Shown here: positions 5,918-8,081 of the stretch, one piece after another
Position numbering within the stretch: the stretch's first letter is position 1
How the letters are laid out: the number at the start of each line of letters is the position of its first letter
From: Lachnospiraceae bacterium
GTDB taxonomy: Bacteria > Bacillota > Clostridia > Lachnospirales > Lachnospiraceae
NCBI GenBank assembly: GCA_024403585.1
Contig: JAKSRN010000079.1
Span: 1 to 8,081, forward strand
Length of the DNA: 8,081 nt
Reading direction: 5' to 3'
Notes under the pieces: generated by a model
Databases searched by the model: none
Told to the model about the DNA's origin: nothing
Seen by the model: the letters and a program-made list of their open reading frames with translations, nothing else
Made by a program: the position numbers and the translations under genes

Positions 5918-5942
5918 TATACCAGCTTTTGTATTATGTCAA
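5914..5942 (-). promoter_or_regulatory. Promoter of the XRE-Uma2 gene
   Basis: On the minus strand a perfect TTGACA -35 (5942-5937) is followed after 17 bp by TAACAT (5919-5914). Transcription would start near 5907, about 50 nt before the start codon. The promoter sits in the gap after the GDPD-PHP stop codon, so the two genes can be expressed separately. Confidence 0.7.
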
Positions 5943-5967
5943 CCAGCAACAGGGGGCACCGCACCAA

Positions 5968-8081
5968 TTACTCTACAAAAAATGGATTCGCAAATCCTAT
6001 CCTGACATCCGCATGTCCAAAATACTCGCCCCACAGTTCCGCACGCATCCATCCCGGTTTTATCTCAATGGAAAATGCTCCCTCCAGCACCTTTTCAGGA
6101 TCACCATCCCATTCCGGAATATCCACACTCTCAATAACCTCTCCATTCTGGATCAGCCGTACCTGCTTCGGAATAATCTGGTCCACATTAAAATCATTGC
6201 GAAGCTTATCGCAGGTTACATTCCACTTTACGTTAAGATCTCCTGCAGGAACCGTGTCACCACACTCAGCCACCAATCCTTCTGCAAAGCCTTCTACCGT
6301 AAGAAGCGGTCCCAAGGCAACTGAAACCCGTCCCTGCCTGAGTGCCTGAAACACCTGCTCCTCCGTCAGTTTTCCGGGACATCCCACAAAGGTATGCGCA
6401 TACGACTTGTCATCCTGTCTATGGTAATCTCTTCCGCTGGTTCCAGTAATATGGAAGCCCTGATCCAACAATTTGTCCCACATGGCAAATGCACCCTTTG
6501 TCTGGATCTTGAGCGGCGCATCATTCCTTGACCACACCTCCAGAAAATCCACCTGACTCCAGTCTTTTACCTCAAAGAGCCAGCGGTAACCTGTCTTGAT
6601 CGGATCAGCAATGGACTTCGGATGAGCAGCCCCCACAATTCCATGATTTTTATGAACAGAGGCAATTGCTTCATCGATATCCCCTGGCTTCACCCCTCGC
6701 CAATCGGTATATCCCTGTTCTCCGAGCACCAGCATATGGCCGAAATAGGTAGTCCACTCCAGGCCCTCGATGGGAACAAGTCCGAATCTTGCTGTTTCCC
6801 GCAAAAGTTCCGGAGTGCCCGCTTCAGAATTATGATCAGACAGGGCAAAGCCACAGAAACCCATCTCTTTTGCCCGCCGGATCATTGCCGGAACAGAATA
6901 ATCGCCATCACTATGCTGGGAATGGGTATGCAGTTCTACAGGATACCAGCGAAGGGCACCTTCCGTATCAGAAGCATATTCCACAGGCAGTTCCGTTCTG
7001 ATCAGTTCTTCTTCTCCGATCGCCTCTACTGGTTTTTTTGAATACCGATGCGCTATAACCTGTACAAGACCACGACATCTCGGAGAGATGATGCAATGCA
7101 GGTGCAACTGAACCTCCCATTCACCACTCATCGTCTTTCTTGCACTGAAGCCCTGTGATGCTGAGCTGGTGGTAAATATATGCGTCTGATCCGTGTCCCA
7201 GCGATGCGCATTACCCACATATTCTCCGTTCTGAGCAGCAGATACCGTAACAAGGTTCTTGATCGGATACCGCTGTTGTGCCGTCATAGGTTCAGCAGCC
7301 GGATCTTCCTCCCCGTAATACAGCTTCATTGCAGCCTCAACAGGCCCCTGGCAGTATTCATCACAAGCTTCTTCCCCCGGTGTATAATGAAAACGCACCT
7401 CCAGCGCATCTACATCATCCTCCACCCGAAAAGACAGCTTCTCATCTTTTGCAGAATCTTCCGGTGTCCACCAGAACTCCCTTTTGAGTATGCAGTCACT
7501 TGAAGCATGTTCCTTACGTGCCATCCTGCAGTTCTGAAGACCTCTGTCAATCCTTCTGGTCGTGATATTTTTCACTCCCTGTGCAAAGAACCAGTCCAGC
7601 TTCTCCATGTTGTTGACGGTCCACACAGAGACGTTCTTGCCTCTCTTTGCAACCAGCTTCAGAAATGCCTCATCCACCAGGCCATAATAGCTATTGATTG
7701 TTTCAACACCAACAGCATCCATCTTATCGCACATCATCTCAGCTGCGACCAGACGGAAATCCCTGTCCTGTTTACACCTCTCGTACAGATCCGGGATCTG
7801 TTCCTCAATATTCCAGCAGACACGCTCCCTGCGGAATTCCGGATCCTCAATTTCCAGCGGATCTACCGTTCCTGAGAAGATTATTCTGTCCGTTACGCCG
7901 AGAGCCTCTGCCAATGCAAGAACCGGTTTCTCAAGCCCCGGCTCCTTCAGGTCACAGTTGATCTTCATGGACGGATGTGTTTTCAACAGGGCAAATGCTT
8001 CCTGCAGAAGTACTGCTTCCTCCTCAAGTCCGTCATGCCCCAGCTGAAGCACTCCTGTCTTCTGATTCTTCCTTACATCTA
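5968..8081 (-). CDS. GDPD-like plus CehA/McbA-type PHP metallohydrolase fusion, N-terminus off window
   Basis: An open frame runs from the right edge to TAA at 5968, showing 703 residues; numbering here starts at the first complete codon (8079). Residues 1-180 resemble a glycerophosphodiester phosphodiesterase: DVRKNQKTG leading to GHD, INCDLKEP (D in place of the usual metal-binding E, K kept), NVSVWTVNNMEKLDWFFAQGV, then ITTRRID. The AHRG start motif lies beyond the window. Residues about 190-370 are a beta-rich region typical ahead of PHP domains. The PHP domain follows, with ELHTHSQHSDGDY (H384, H386, D391), SDHN (D415, H416), EGLEWT (E438), GHM (H448), AAHP (H486) and GRDYH (D551, H553), all expected metal ligands. 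PHP proteins of this type are phosphoesterases; together with GDPD, lipid- or polyol-phosphodiester breakdown is plausible but inferred. An internal ATG near 7523 lacks a properly spaced ribosome site, so one fused product is favoured. No clear terminator follows. Confidence 0.85.
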   Translation of the reverse strand, partial: DVRKNQKTGVLQLGHDGLEEEAVLLQEAFALLKTHPSMKINCDLKEPGLEKPVLALAEALGVTDRIIFSGTVDPLEIEDPEFRRERVCWNIEEQIPDLYERCKQDRDFRLVAAEMMCDKMDAVGVETINSYYGLVDEAFLKLVAKRGKNVSVWTVNNMEKLDWFFAQGVKNITTRRIDRGLQNCRMARKEHASSDCILKREFWWTPEDSAKDEKLSFRVEDDVDALEVRFHYTPGEEACDEYCQGPVEAAMKLYYGEEDPAAEPMTAQQRYPIKNLVTVSAAQNGEYVGNAHRWDTDQTHIFTTSSASQGFSARKTMSGEWEVQLHLHCIISPRCRGLVQVIAHRYSKKPVEAIGEEELIRTELPVEYASDTEGALRWYPVELHTHSQHSDGDYSVPAMIRRAKEMGFCGFALSDHNSEAGTPELLRETARFGLVPIEGLEWTTYFGHMLVLGEQGYTDWRGVKPGDIDEAIASVHKNHGIVGAAHPKSIADPIKTGYRWLFEVKDWSQVDFLEVWSRNDAPLKIQTKGAFAMWDKLLDQGFHITGTSGRDYHRQDDKSYAHTFVGCPGKLTEEQVFQALRQGRVSVALGPLLTVEGFAEGLVAECGDTVPAGDLNVKWNVTCDKLRNDFNVDQIIPKQVRLIQNGEVIESVDIPEWDGDPEKVLEGAFSIEIKPGWMRAELWGEYFGHADVRIGFANPFFVE

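Noticed and set aside
5914..6349. Plus-strand frames of 136-137 codons opposite the end of the GDPD-PHP gene
   Set aside because: They lie antisense to the conserved PHP-fusion frame, overlap the XRE-Uma2 promoter, and show no protein features.
7500..7523. Internal ATG that could start a separate PHP protein after the GDPD-like domain
   Set aside because: AGG directly abuts the ATG and no well-spaced ribosome site exists. The frame is continuous with no stop, so a fusion is simpler.

Overview
The window looks like a chromosomal segment of a gut-type Bacillota, most likely Lachnospiraceae. The grounds are strong AGGAGG-type ribosome binding sites, sigma-70 promoters of the TTGACA type, moderate GC content, and gene families common in that group: a DUF4342 protein beside a two-component system, a short ABC-F ATPase, and an XRE-Uma2 fusion. 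The family-level assignment is an inference from composition and gene content. No phage, plasmid, CRISPR, tRNA or rRNA features were seen.

Layout. Positions 1-1969 (minus) hold a compact operon read from right to left: a UBA-like/DUF4342 membrane protein, an OmpR-type response regulator 12 bp downstream, and a histidine kinase whose catalytic half runs off the left edge. Its upstream region has 11-bp-spaced direct repeats next to a -10-like box, which suggests control by an OmpR-type regulator, possibly its own. Positions 2143-3693 (minus) hold a two-domain ABC-F ATPase ending in a strong intrinsic terminator (2095-2129).

The 557-bp gap between the ABC-F gene and mntP (3694-4250) is the most unusual part. 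It contains a perfect inverted repeat, a near-consensus plus-strand promoter (3837-3865), a predicted structured transcript ending at a GAAA-loop hairpin with a T-tract (4010-4037), and a compact four-way-junction element (4038-4209) with symmetric GA-rich internal loops. All of this lies upstream of, and on the same strand as, mntP (4251-4841), which encodes a manganese exporter. It does not resemble the yybP-ykoY manganese riboswitch. It may be a new mntP leader RNA, a separate small RNA, or a dispersed palindromic repeat.

mntP and the next gene converge on a shared bidirectional terminator (4897-4952). Positions 5035-5856 (minus) encode an XRE helix-turn-helix fused to a Uma2 (PD-(D/E)XK-like) domain, with a clear promoter and candidate operator repeats. 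Positions 5968-8081 (minus) encode a large protein, truncated at its N-terminus by the window edge, that joins a glycerophosphodiester phosphodiesterase-like domain to a CehA/McbA-type PHP metallohydrolase domain.

The genes do not form one pathway. They read as several independent housekeeping, stress or regulatory units. The two-component system with its membrane partner suggests envelope sensing, ABC-F suggests ribosome protection or translation, and MntP suggests metal homeostasis.
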